In this document: one piece after another, positions 1-7,931 of the stretch | How positions within the stretch are numbered: the first letter of the stretch is position 1 | How the letters are laid out: every line of letters begins with the position of its first letter | Assembly: GCA_934202525.1 (NCBI GenBank) | Contig: CAKPYB010000044.1 | Span: 1-23,041, forward strand | Source of the DNA: an uncultured Prevotella sp. | GTDB lineage: Bacteria > Bacteroidota > Bacteroidia > Bacteroidales > Bacteroidaceae | Length of the DNA stretch: 23,041 bases | Reading direction: 5' to 3' | Translations under genes and position numbers: made by a program | Notes under the pieces: model-generated | Told to the model about the DNA's origin: nothing | What the model saw: the letters and a program-made list of their open reading frames with translations, nothing else | Databases searched by the model: none

Positions 1-1202
1 ACAGAACCCAGACTGCGCTTCTTGTCAGAATGATCGCAAGATACGGTGGCAAGACTCTCGGTCAGACCATAACCCACCACCATATCGATACCGATGGCAT
101 GTACAAACTCCTCTACTTCCGGACTTACATAAGCACCCGCTGTAGGGAAGATATTCGGATTATCCAAGCCTAACTGCTTACGAACCATACTCAGAATGGT
201 CTTGTTGATAATTCTATATTCCAACTCCAAGGTCAGAGGAGGGCGCTTGCAGTTTGCCAGATATTCTATATTCCGTTTCTTTCCTACTGCCAAGGCATGA
301 TAAAAGAGTTTCTTCTGAAGAGGACCGGCATCATCCATCTTTGCCTTTACGGCGATATACACCTTCTCCCAGAAACGTGGCACACTACACATACAGGTAG
401 GATGCACCTCTCTCATACTCTCCTGAATTTCATGAGGATAAGTATTGATGATGAGTTCGGCACCTTCGCTCAAGCAGAGGTAAGACCAGGCACGTTCAAA
501 GATATGGGTAAATGGAAGGAAGTCGATGACACGGTCCTTGTCGGTAACAGGCACGCATTCGTCGTTTGCCTTCAAAGCAGCATAATACTGGCTATAAGTC
601 AGCATCACGCCCTTACTGTCGCCCGTTGTTCCACTGGTATAGAGGATATCAGCCAAGTCATCCATACTTGCCTGCTTGTAGAGTTCCTCCACTTCTGTCT
701 GACGAGGAAGATTCTCACCCAACTTCAGGAAGTCCTTGAAATAGAGGGCAGCAGGATCGTGTGTACTGATGCGTACGCTGGAATCGAAGATGATGATACG
801 CTCCAGAGAAGGACAGAGGGCAAAGATACGGTGAGCCTTGTCATACTGCTCCTGTTCGCCTACAAAAAGGAAGCGAATCTGCGCATCATTAATCATATAT
901 TGAATCTGCTGCTCGCTGCTGTTGGCATAGAAAGGCACAGAAGTTACTCTGATGCCGTATGCACCGAAGTCGGTGTACAGATAATGCACACAGTTCTGCG
1001 AGAAGACAGCAATTTTATCAAGAGGTTTAGCCCCAAGATTCAGGAGGGCATTGCTCACTTGTTTCACTCTTAAGGAAAAGAGGTTGAATGAAACCGATTG
1101 CCACTGGTCGCTGCCAAACTTTCTGAAAGTTAAAGCAGTTTTCTCTCCCCATTTCTTGGCGAGATCATGTACCAGTACCGAAAGATGACTATTAATCTGC
1201 AT
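1..1202 (-). CDS. Long-chain fatty acid--CoA ligase (AMP-forming), 3' end cut by window
   Basis: I translated this from the minus strand; it is open from an ATG at 1202 to the window edge (400 codons) with no stop. It belongs to the ANL adenylate-forming family, which activates fatty acids with ATP to acyl-AMP and then to acyl-CoA in the cytoplasm. The phosphate-binding signature YTSGTTGDSKG lies at residues 188-198, and the second adenylation motif GYGLTE at about 377-382. Full-length family members have roughly 550-600 residues, so the C-terminal lid domain is missing here only because the window ends. The N-terminus (MQINSHLSVLVHDLAKKWG) fits the usual Bacteroidales ligase start, and a good promoter lies just upstream. 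Chain-length preference cannot be read from the sequence. The gene is divergent from the deacetylase gene to its right. Confidence 0.9.
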   Translation of the reverse strand, partial: MQINSHLSVLVHDLAKKWGEKTALTFRKFGSDQWQSVSFNLFSLRVKQVSNALLNLGAKPLDKIAVFSQNCVHYLYTDFGAYGIRVTSVPFYANSSEQQIQYMINDAQIRFLFVGEQEQYDKAHRIFALCPSLERIIIFDSSVRISTHDPAALYFKDFLKLGENLPRQTEVEELYKQASMDDLADILYTSGTTGDSKGVMLTYSQYYAALKANDECVPVTDKDRVIDFLPFTHIFERAWSYLCLSEGAELIINTYPHEIQESMREVHPTCMCSVPRFWEKVYIAVKAKMDDAGPLQKKLFYHALAVGKKRNIEYLANCKRPPLTLELEYRIINKTILSMVRKQLGLDNPNIFPTAGAYVSPEVEEFVHAIGIDMVVGYGLTESLATVSCDHSDKKRSLGS

Positions 1203-1225
1203 AAGCTTATATTTATATTCTGATG

Positions 1226-1256
1226 CAAAGATAATAGAATTTGTTAAGAACACAAA
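1226..1256 (-). promoter_or_regulatory. Bacteroidetes-type promoter for the acyl-CoA ligase gene
   Basis: Read on the minus strand, a TTTG box (CAAA at 1253-1256 on the plus strand) is followed after 19 bp by TATCTTTG (1226-1233). This matches the Bacteroidetes -33/-7 consensus TTTG-N19-TAnnTTTG. The -7 box is 23 bp before the ATG at 1202, implying a short leader. Confidence 0.75.
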
Positions 1257-1297
1257 ATAAAAAGATATTTTTTCCACTTTATCTGCTCTTTTTTTCG

Positions 1298-1305
1298 TAT
1301 CTTTG
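1298..1305 (+). promoter_or_regulatory. Probable -7 box (TATCTTTG) for the M20 deacetylase gene
   Basis: TATCTTTG matches TAnnTTTG and lies 26 bp before the ATG at 1332. No clear TTTG -33 element stands at the right distance upstream; the region is T-rich. A GGGAG sequence at 1324-1328 could serve as a ribosome binding site. Confidence 0.55.
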
Positions 1306-1331
1306 CCCCCAAAACAATAAAAAGGGAGATT

Positions 1332-2396
1332 ATGATGACACAAGAAGAATATGTAAGCGATGCCGTGGATTTGCTGAAAAAGCTCATCGCCACCCCATCT
1401 GTAAGCAGAAACGAGAAGGAGGCTGCCGACATCATGGAGCAGACCATCCGCAAATATGGTTTCGAACCTCATCGTGAGGCGAACAACATCTGGATTATCG
1501 ACCCTCATTACGATGAGAGCCGACCTACCCTGCTGCTCAACGCTCACATCGATACCGTGAAGCCTGTGGCTTCATGGACACGCAACCCGTTTTCACCGGA
1601 TGTTGAAGAAGGTGTACTTTACGGTTTGGGCAGCAACGATTGCGGCGGCGGACTCTGTTCGCTCCTCCAGATATTCCGAATGCTGACCGTAAAGCCTCAG
1701 CAGTATAATCTCATCTATCTGGCATCCGCCGAAGAAGAGGTGTCGGGAAAGGATGGCATCAGCCGTGCCTTGCCATTACTTCCTCATATTGACCTTGCCA
1801 TCGTAGGTGAACCTACCGGCATGAACCCTGCTGTTGCAGAAAAGGGACTGATGGTACTGGATGTGATTGCTCATGGCAAGAGCGGTCATGCTGCCCGCAA
1901 CGAGGGAGTGAATGCCATCTACGAAGCACTGGATGATATGCGATGGATTCGTGACTATAAGTTTGAGAAGGTGAGCGAGTTCCTGGGACCTACCAAGATG
2001 ACGCTCACCGTAGTGAATGCCGGAACCCAGCATAATGTGATTCCGGATAAGTGTACGATGCTTGTAGATATCCGCACCAACGAGTTCTATGACAACGAGG
2101 AGGTTTACAAGTTTATCTGCCAACATCTGAAAAGCGAGGTCAAGGCTCACAGTTTCCGTCTGAAGTCATCCCGCATTGACCCAGCGCACCCTCTTATCAG
2201 GAAATGTGTAGCCATGGGCATGAAGCCATTCGGCAGTCCTACCCTCAGCGACCAGGCTCTGATGCACTTCCCTTCGTTCAAACTGGGTCCTGGCGAATCT
2301 TCCCGCTCCCATTCAGCTGATGAATTCATCAAAATAAGCGAGATAGCTGATGCTATCGCCAAATACAAAGAGCTCTTAGATGGCGCTGCCATCTAA
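1332..2396 (+). CDS. argE: M20 family metallo-hydrolase, ArgE-type (N-acetylcitrulline/ornithine deacetylase)
   Basis: This is a 354-residue dinuclear-zinc amidohydrolase of the M20 (ArgE/DapE/CPG2) family. The metal-binding motifs appear in order: NAHIDTV, GLGSNDCGGG (bridging Asp), ASAEEEVSGKDG (catalytic Glu plus ligand Glu), GEPTG and, near the C-terminus, GPGESSRSHSADEF with the last His ligand. The length fits the short Bacteroidetes ArgE-like enzymes. In Bacteroides these act on N-succinylated or N-acetylated arginine precursors, so the substrate is probably acetylcitrulline, succinylcitrulline or the ornithine analogue. It cannot be fixed from sequence, and no other arg gene is in the window. 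ATG occurs twice in a row (1332 and 1335); either may be used, with GGGAG just upstream. The stop codon lies inside a long hairpin. Confidence 0.85.
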   Translation: MMTQEEYVSDAVDLLKKLIATPSVSRNEKEAADIMEQTIRKYGFEPHREANNIWIIDPHYDESRPTLLLNAHIDTVKPVASWTRNPFSPDVEEGVLYGLGSNDCGGGLCSLLQIFRMLTVKPQQYNLIYLASAEEEVSGKDGISRALPLLPHIDLAIVGEPTGMNPAVAEKGLMVLDVIAHGKSGHAARNEGVNAIYEALDDMRWIRDYKFEKVSEFLGPTKMTLTVVNAGTQHNVIPDKCTMLVDIRTNEFYDNEEVYKFICQHLKSEVKAHSFRLKSSRIDPAHPLIRKCVAMGMKPFGSPTLSDQALMHFPSFKLGPGESSRSHSADEFIKISEIADAIAKYKELLDGAAI

Positions 2397-2403
2397 GAGC
2401 TCT
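2369..2403. terminator. 16-bp perfect hairpin between convergent genes, overlapping the argE stop
   Basis: AGAGCTCTTAGATGGC (2369-2384), a 3-nt loop GCT, and the exact reverse complement (2388-2403) form an uninterrupted 16-bp stem. The argE stop TAA (2394-2396) sits in the right arm. There is no U-tract on the plus side. On the minus side the stem is followed by TTGTATTT, so it may work better for the amylase operon that ends at 2444. It probably acts as a bidirectional terminator or RNA 3' end. Confidence 0.7.
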
Positions 2404-2443
2404 GCTCAATTCATCTATATTATATATATGTTTACCTGCAGAA

Positions 2444-4645
2444 TTACTTCACTACCTGTTTAGTAGAGGCATTCTTGCCATTAATAGGAGTACCGGCAGT
2501 ACCATCGTTGATAAAGAACTTAGCCTTGAGATATGCCGTAGGAATCTGAACCTTATACCAACCAGTCTTACCATTATGAGAAGCAGAAGCATCGTAAGTC
2601 ATCTTTACACCTGGCCATACAGAAGAAGATGTTTTACCATTATAGAAGTAGCAATAAACATTCTTCCAGTTGGAAGCGTTATCGAAGTAAACATACTCTG
2701 GATCAACGATCTCATCTTCATGTACCTTGGTAACAGTAGTGCTGTATGCTCCGTCAACATAGTAGCCGTGGTTGACAAACTCCACGTCAGCAGTTATCTT
2801 ATTTCCATTACCATCCAAGAAAATGATTTGAGTAGGAGCACTTGTCTCGGTGCCATCATAAGTCCACTTGAAGACATTCTTTCCAGAAACACTCTTACCT
2901 ACAAGAGGCAACTTTTTATTGATAGCATCATTCCATGCACCAGCATGCTGAATTACTGGACTAACCTTGTCATTCCATACATATACGGCTGCTGCCGTAT
3001 TGGATGTCTCCAAGAAACAGGAGATTTCGTCAGCCTTGCCCAAGGCTGGAACGTAAGCCTTCACTTTCTTGTAAGTTACCGAACCTGTTTCTGTCTTGCC
3101 TTCCTTGTCAGTTGCACCCCAAGTGATAGTGACATTCTTACCATAGGCAACATCAGCACCTACAGTAAACTGCTTGGCAGCAGTAAAATCCTGCTTAGCA
3201 CCATCATTCACCTGAATCCAGGCAGAAACAGCATTCAAAGGAGTAGCAGTCACAGTGAGAGACTCATCAGAGAAGGCTGTACCATCAGCTGGATTGAAAA
3301 CAACCTCAGGAGTCAACACAATAGGACCAGCATTATAGATGACAGCAATACCTGACTCGCCAACATGACCAGAGATAGTAGAAGCATTTACGGTGAAAGC
3401 ACCACCGCTTACCATATCCTTATAAGTACCAGACTTGAGCCACTTGCCGTCGCCAGCACCATTGGCTACAGTCACGTCACGGTCGGAACCACTACCCAAT
3501 ACGATAATAGCGCCACTCTTGCGAACTTGAGCACAAACGCCATTGCCTTTTACATAATAGTTAGGCTCACCGGCACAAACATTGTGCATGTGGTTTACCT
3601 GAGCCACTTCGGCATCTTTGAAGTGAACACTTCCCTTATCACCAAATCTGATATCATTCTTTGCCTTCTGAGCAGGACGGGAGAAATAAAGAGCGGTAGC
3701 TCCATTGTTACCAGCTACAACAGCATACGCACGGTCGATAACATTCTGGCTCTTTTCCTTTGACTCACCACCATCGTTGGCATAAGTATCATGGCTTTCA
3801 CCCCAATAAACCAACTTTTCTGTCTTTGCATTTCTCCGATTGAAATTGCCAACAGATTCGTTGATAGAACCACCGGCAAAGGAATTGGCAAATCCGTTAC
3901 CATAACCATTATCGGTAATGCTCATGTAGGTCTGATACTCAGGGAAAAGGACATTATCATCACCACCAGTACTGTCAAGGATCTCACCATAGTTGTACAT
4001 CTCCTGATCCACCACATTCTGCATAAAAGAGTCACCCTCAGAAGGCAAACCAATGTGCTTGATAGCATCCCAACGTACACCATCCACACCACAGGCCTTC
4101 AAATCCTGGATGTATTGTTTGATGATGGCTTGCACAGTAGGATTGTTGGTATCGAGGTCCCACATTCCAATCATACCAAATGTCACCTGATGACGGTCGT
4201 GCCAGTTACCCACACCAAATCGTTCATGATAAAGACTCTCATCCAGTAAGCGTGAAGCCACGTTACCATAGTCGGTATGATTGGCTACCACATCCACAAT
4301 CACCTTAACACCATACTCATGAGCCTTAGCACAGAGAGCCTTCAGGTCAGCTTCAGTACCAAGGCCATTACCTATTTTAAAGTCGTATGGACGATAAACA
4401 TCATACCATACAGAGCCTTTACCTGCTCTTTCATGAACTGGAGAAGTCTGAACGGCAGTAAAGCCTGCCTTGGCGATATTAGGAATTTCTTCCTGGATAT
4501 CTGCCAACGTCCAGTCGAAACAATGAAGGATGACACCATCCTGAATATTGTCTTTAAGACCATATTTGTTGTCTGCGAAGATGTTGGATGCCATGCTGAA
4601 GAGCATCACCAACATCAGGAGACCATAGTTTATTGTTTTTTTCAT
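2444..4645 (-). CDS. Secreted GH13 alpha-amylase with C-terminal starch-binding modules
   Basis: This 733-residue protein is an endo-acting starch hydrolase of glycoside hydrolase family 13. A Sec signal peptide (about residues 1-24, ending SNIFADN) has no lipobox, so it should be released to the periplasm or beyond rather than lipid-anchored like SusG. The four GH13 regions are present: DVVANH (118-123), GVRWDAIKH with nucleophile D193, GEILD with acid/base E221, and WGESHD with D286. A beta domain follows, then a chitobiase/FN3-like domain (about 444-528), a binding module (about 538-635) and a CBM26-like module (about 650-733) with VYCYFYNG and WPGVKM. It is the second gene of a two-gene operon: 9 bp separate it from the binding protein encoded upstream. 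No SusC/SusD genes are nearby in the window. Confidence 0.93.
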   Translation of the reverse strand: MKKTINYGLLMLVMLFSMASNIFADNKYGLKDNIQDGVILHCFDWTLADIQEEIPNIAKAGFTAVQTSPVHERAGKGSVWYDVYRPYDFKIGNGLGTEADLKALCAKAHEYGVKVIVDVVANHTDYGNVASRLLDESLYHERFGVGNWHDRHQVTFGMIGMWDLDTNNPTVQAIIKQYIQDLKACGVDGVRWDAIKHIGLPSEGDSFMQNVVDQEMYNYGEILDSTGGDDNVLFPEYQTYMSITDNGYGNGFANSFAGGSINESVGNFNRRNAKTEKLVYWGESHDTYANDGGESKEKSQNVIDRAYAVVAGNNGATALYFSRPAQKAKNDIRFGDKGSVHFKDAEVAQVNHMHNVCAGEPNYYVKGNGVCAQVRKSGAIIVLGSGSDRDVTVANGAGDGKWLKSGTYKDMVSGGAFTVNASTISGHVGESGIAVIYNAGPIVLTPEVVFNPADGTAFSDESLTVTATPLNAVSAWIQVNDGAKQDFTAAKQFTVGADVAYGKNVTITWGATDKEGKTETGSVTYKKVKAYVPALGKADEISCFLETSNTAAAVYVWNDKVSPVIQHAGAWNDAINKKLPLVGKSVSGKNVFKWTYDGTETSAPTQIIFLDGNGNKITADVEFVNHGYYVDGAYSTTVTKVHEDEIVDPEYVYFDNASNWKNVYCYFYNGKTSSSVWPGVKMTYDASASHNGKTGWYKVQIPTAYLKAKFFINDGTAGTPINGKNASTKQVVK

Positions 4646-4654
4646 AATCTGCTA

Positions 4655-5470
4655 TTATTTTCTGATGATTACTTTCTTACCATTATGAATATAGAGTCCT
4701 GGCTGAGCAGGTTTGCTGATACGGACACCTGTGATAGAATACCATGCATCATCGGTTGTCTTCTTTACATCTGCGATGGTAGCATTCTCTATGGCTGTTA
4801 CAACCTTACCGTTTACATAAACCGTTTCTCCCTGAAGAACTGAACCTGCTTCGCCATTATTGATGACGAAACAACCTGTAAGGAAAGCAGCAGGAACCTC
4901 CAAAGAATAATAGCCTTTCTTGCCGTTATACTCAGTCTCTTCGTCGAGCTGCATCTTCACGCCAGGCCATTCTACAGAAGCCTCAGTTCCGTTATAAATA
5001 TAGCAATATACATTCTTCAGGTTCTCTATTGTATTATCAAAGAACACCTTTACCTTGCCGGCAGGAGCAGTCTCAATGGTCTTGGTATATTTACCTTCTA
5101 CGTAATAACCATGATTCTTGAATTCCTGATTACCGCCATTCAGTTTCTGCTCACCATCATGAGTAAAGATAACACCTGTAGGGATTTCAGTACCAGCTGT
5201 ATATGTCCATTTAAAGACATTCTTGCCATCTTTAGTTCCCATCAAGGTCATGGCATCTCCAGGCCACTTAGCAGTAGTAAACTGAGCCACCTTGTCATTC
5301 CAGGCCCAAATCTTGGCATTGTCATAACTTGTCTCCAAGAACACGGAGATTTCGTTTTCCGTTACCACTGGTGTATAGTCTGCAGCAAATGCTGGAGCTG
5401 GAGCCATGAAGGTCATGCTCAGCAGCAATACCAGTGTACAAATCAACGTATAAAATTTCTGCATAAACAA
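4655..5470 (-). CDS. Secreted stand-alone starch-binding protein (two CBM26-like modules)
   Basis: This 271-residue protein has no catalytic domain. It carries a Sec signal peptide (to about residue 30, ending APAFAAD), a first module at about 38-130 and a CBM26-like module at about 138-222 with KNVYCYIYNG and EWPGVKM. The module pair is plainly homologous, in the same order, to the last 200 residues of the amylase downstream. For example, EISVFLETS, WNDK, GKNVFKWTY and NHGYYV recur in both. The final 30 residues (SITGVR... GLYIHNGKKVIIRK) resemble the type IX secretion C-terminal domain common in Bacteroidetes, suggesting surface delivery. The start could be the ATG at 5470 or the in-frame ATG at 5464 (MQKFYTL), which gives a tidier signal peptide. 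It likely captures starch for the co-transcribed amylase; the ligand is inferred from module family. Confidence 0.85.
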   Translation of the reverse strand: MFMQKFYTLICTLVLLLSMTFMAPAPAFAADYTPVVTENEISVFLETSYDNAKIWAWNDKVAQFTTAKWPGDAMTLMGTKDGKNVFKWTYTAGTEIPTGVIFTHDGEQKLNGGNQEFKNHGYYVEGKYTKTIETAPAGKVKVFFDNTIENLKNVYCYIYNGTEASVEWPGVKMQLDEETEYNGKKGYYSLEVPAAFLTGCFVINNGEAGSVLQGETVYVNGKVVTAIENATIADVKKTTDDAWYSITGVRISKPAQPGLYIHNGKKVIIRK

Positions 5471-5504
5471 AATGTATTAAGTTTGAATTATAAGATTTCG
5501 TCGG

Positions 5505-5512
5505 CAAAAATA
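5505..5512 (-). promoter_or_regulatory. Probable -7 box (TATTTTTG) for the starch operon
   Basis: On the minus strand TATTTTTG fits TAnnTTTG and lies 34 bp before the first ATG of the binding-protein gene. A convincing TTTG at the standard distance was not found, so this rests on the -7 element alone. Confidence 0.5.
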
Positions 5513-5560
5513 AGAATACTTTTTGAAAAGCAGATGAAGAAAAGTTGAATAATTGGCATT

Positions 5561-5598
5561 AAAAAAAGACAATCGTTTGCACAATTTGCAAGCGATTG
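5561..5598 (-). terminator. Intrinsic terminator of the fimbrillin operon
   Basis: Read on the minus strand, CAATCGCTTGCA (5598-5587) pairs across a 5-nt loop with TGCAAACGATTG (5581-5570), with one G-U pair, and is followed by a run of seven T (5567-5561). This is a standard rho-independent terminator. It stands 72 bp after the fimbrillin stop and just before the starch-operon promoter, insulating the two units. Confidence 0.88.
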
Positions 5599-5669
5599 CC
5601 TTCTATTTTCTGACTTAATAATATTTATATTATTAGCGCTGCGTCCTAGCGCATTCAGGTCATTTTTTG

Positions 5670-6782
5670 CTATTCCGGAATACTACTGACAGACATAGTT
5701 ACAGAAAAGTCCTCAGAAGCGCTTGAGCGAGATCTGGTATAGTTAAGCGGAAGTTTTAAATGAAGGATACATGTCCTATTCCTTTCAAACCTAAAAGGAT
5801 GACTAACATCAAACAGATTTTTCTTTACCGTTATCGTTTGCTGGGAAGTTCCCCGCTGTACCGTATAAGTAATCTGCAGATAAAATGGGTCATCATCCCA
5901 TTTTCCATCATTATCATTACCTTTACCCTTACCCTTTTGCTGAGGAATCACACAGAGATAAGAATTGGGATCACTTTCTATTTTTGTACATGTATGGTCT
6001 AACTGAGAAGCAGTTAACTTTAAGTCGCCTCCATCTTCTGTGTCGGGAGGAGTCCAAGTATAAACCACTCTAGTACTTTTATCTTTGACAACAGACCACC
6101 CTTCGAACACAGAAACGTTAAGTTTTGTAAGATCCAGGTAGCCCTTGACATCTAAAGCACCTTCGTCTTCAGAGACACCATACAGTTTCACCTCCTTAAC
6201 TTTAATCACAGCACCATTTTCCTCTAATTGCGGATTGACTGTGATATCGAATGTCAAACGAGCCAAAGCATGCCAAAAATCAAATTTCACTTTACTGGCA
6301 GAAGACGGAGTTGTTGGTACTTTTATACTTTTTTGGAATCCCAACACCAAATCTACAGGATTATCAGAAGAATTAAGCTCTATATAAGTTGGATTAGCTT
6401 TGTTTTCCCCGGGGGCATTAACCAGTTTTACTCCTTCAATATAAGGAGCATAGGCATAGAAATCCACAGAACCCTCATCTGGCCAATATTGGGTATTTGT
6501 ATATCCCCAACTATTTCCATTCCAGGTTACGTGTTCATTATCCATCATATCTGAAATTGTCCCATCAGCATGGGTGTGTCTTGCAAAGACACTAAATCCG
6601 GCCGTTCCCTTGAGAGAAGCAAGATTGGTTTCTCCAGCACGGGTTGATTCATTCGTACCAAGATAAGCATCAAAGTTGATTTCAGAAGATGAAGGTGAAG
6701 TTTCTTCCACGCCTTCACCAGCACAACCAGATAATACCAGCTGTGCTATCAAAACATAAAAGGCTAAACGAAGAAACTTCAT
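5670..6782 (-). CDS. Fimbrillin family lipoprotein (Mfa-like), distal gene of fimbrial operon
   Basis: This is a 370-residue lipoprotein with signal peptide and lipobox VLSGC (Cys20). It shows the hallmarks of the Bacteroidetes fimbrillin-like family: an early INFDAYLG segment, then TNTQYWPDEGSVDFYAYAPY (about 95-115), FDFWHALARLTFDI (about 167-180) and a late LYGV beta strand. These proteins are exported as lipoproteins, processed at the surface and assembled by donor-strand exchange into type V pili, or act as tip or adaptor subunits. A GKGKGNDNDGK loop near residue 278 is unusually hydrophilic. It follows the second fimbrillin gene by 40 bp in the same orientation and is closed by a strong terminator. 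Whether it is a stalk or tip subunit cannot be told; its greater length and extra loops suggest accessory. Confidence 0.85.
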   Translation of the reverse strand: MKFLRLAFYVLIAQLVLSGCAGEGVEETSPSSSEINFDAYLGTNESTRAGETNLASLKGTAGFSVFARHTHADGTISDMMDNEHVTWNGNSWGYTNTQYWPDEGSVDFYAYAPYIEGVKLVNAPGENKANPTYIELNSSDNPVDLVLGFQKSIKVPTTPSSASKVKFDFWHALARLTFDITVNPQLEENGAVIKVKEVKLYGVSEDEGALDVKGYLDLTKLNVSVFEGWSVVKDKSTRVVYTWTPPDTEDGGDLKLTASQLDHTCTKIESDPNSYLCVIPQQKGKGKGNDNDGKWDDDPFYLQITYTVQRGTSQQTITVKKNLFDVSHPFRFERNRTCILHLKLPLNYTRSRSSASEDFSVTMSVSSIPE

Positions 6783-6822
6783 CTTATTATATCTATTAAT
6801 TCTTTATTTTTACCCGATACGA

Positions 6823-7869
6823 TTAATTCCAATAGACATCTTTCTGCTCGGTATCTTTCCAAGTAGTAACATCTGCATCGAATTCGATAGGAGTCAGGCC
6901 AAAAGTCAAGTTGATTGAATAAGCCTTACCCTGCTCGAAGTTCTGTTTAAGCTGACTAGAAACCGTATATGTCACAGGTTTTTCATCTCCATATTTAATG
7001 GTATACTCTACGATGACAAAAAGCGCATCTGCATTTTCTGTTGTTTTAGAGAAATCCTGTGGAATAACAAACAAATATTCTGTGTCAGAATTTTTAGTAT
7101 CAGAATCTAACGTCTTGTCAGTAGAAAGCCAATCAAAATTCTGCTTAGTATCTGTATCAGAAGTTTTCCAAAGACCTGTAGAAGAAGTCTTAGACAAATC
7201 TATGGTACCTTTTGTATAGAAAGCAGTTTTTGTTTCATCAGCAGAGCCTGCCAATGTAATTTTCTTCAATGTAATGGTTGTACTTGCATCGGTTAAACTA
7301 GTTTTGACAGTATAACCAAGTCTTGACAAAGCATGAGCAAATTGAAATTTCACATATTTTTTTGTACCAGAGTTATTTGCCATTGTCTGATTTGCAGCAT
7401 TAGCCCACAACAAATCTTTTTGGTCAGCAGCATTATCTGCTACAGTAAACTCAATAGAAGAACCATTTAACGTTGTTCCATCAACACGTGGAGCATACGC
7501 CAAGAAATCAATATGGCCTTGAGGTGACCAATACTTAACAGGAGTATACTCCCATTTTTCATTTGTGCTAGAATAAGTAACCTTCTGATTGTCGAACAAA
7601 TTAGAACCAAAAGCCTCTCCGTCTGTAGAGCTATAGTTACCAAACACGCCAAAGCCTTCAGTTGAGCTCTTAAGATCATCTATCTCCAGCACACTACCAC
7701 GTGAACCATTTACTGAAACGGCACTTCTTCCCAAATAGCTATCAAAGCTGATAGCCTCGTTCTTAGAAGGGGTATCAGAAAGACTATTCAAGTCATCGCT
7801 TGAACAGCTTACTAAGGTTAAGGCTGCCATTGCGGCAATACCCATAAAAAAATTCTTAAACATAACCAT
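6823..7869 (-). CDS. Fimbrillin family lipoprotein (Mfa-like), candidate major subunit
   Basis: This 348-residue lipoprotein has the lipobox TLVSC (Cys22) followed by SSDD. The family signature is clear: AISFDSYLG near 39-47, WEYTPVKYWSPQGHIDFLAY at about 105-125, KFQFAHALSRLGYTV at about 173-187, and a C-terminal GLTPIEFDADVTTWKD strand typical of fimbrillins. It is probably a pilus structural subunit exported and lipid-anchored before assembly. Two in-frame ATGs lie at 7869 and 7863; the second (MFKNFFMG) gives a more ordinary signal peptide. It is 62 bp downstream of the DUF5119 gene and 40 bp upstream of the other fimbrillin, so all three are likely one transcript. Its Ser/Thr/Asp-rich, lower-complexity sequence would fit a stalk subunit, but that is inference. 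Confidence 0.87.
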   Translation of the reverse strand: MVMFKNFFMGIAAMAALTLVSCSSDDLNSLSDTPSKNEAISFDSYLGRSAVSVNGSRGSVLEIDDLKSSTEGFGVFGNYSSTDGEAFGSNLFDNQKVTYSSTNEKWEYTPVKYWSPQGHIDFLAYAPRVDGTTLNGSSIEFTVADNAADQKDLLWANAANQTMANNSGTKKYVKFQFAHALSRLGYTVKTSLTDASTTITLKKITLAGSADETKTAFYTKGTIDLSKTSSTGLWKTSDTDTKQNFDWLSTDKTLDSDTKNSDTEYLFVIPQDFSKTTENADALFVIVEYTIKYGDEKPVTYTVSSQLKQNFEQGKAYSINLTFGLTPIEFDADVTTWKDTEQKDVYWN

Positions 7870-7931
7870 TGTAATTTTTAAATTAAACTAAACTATTATA
7901 ACTTTATATGATTCTTATCATTTTACTATTT

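Noticed and set aside
297..1073. Plus-strand open frame of 258 codons
   Set aside because: It is antisense to the acyl-CoA ligase, whose adenylation motifs are unmistakable on the other strand.
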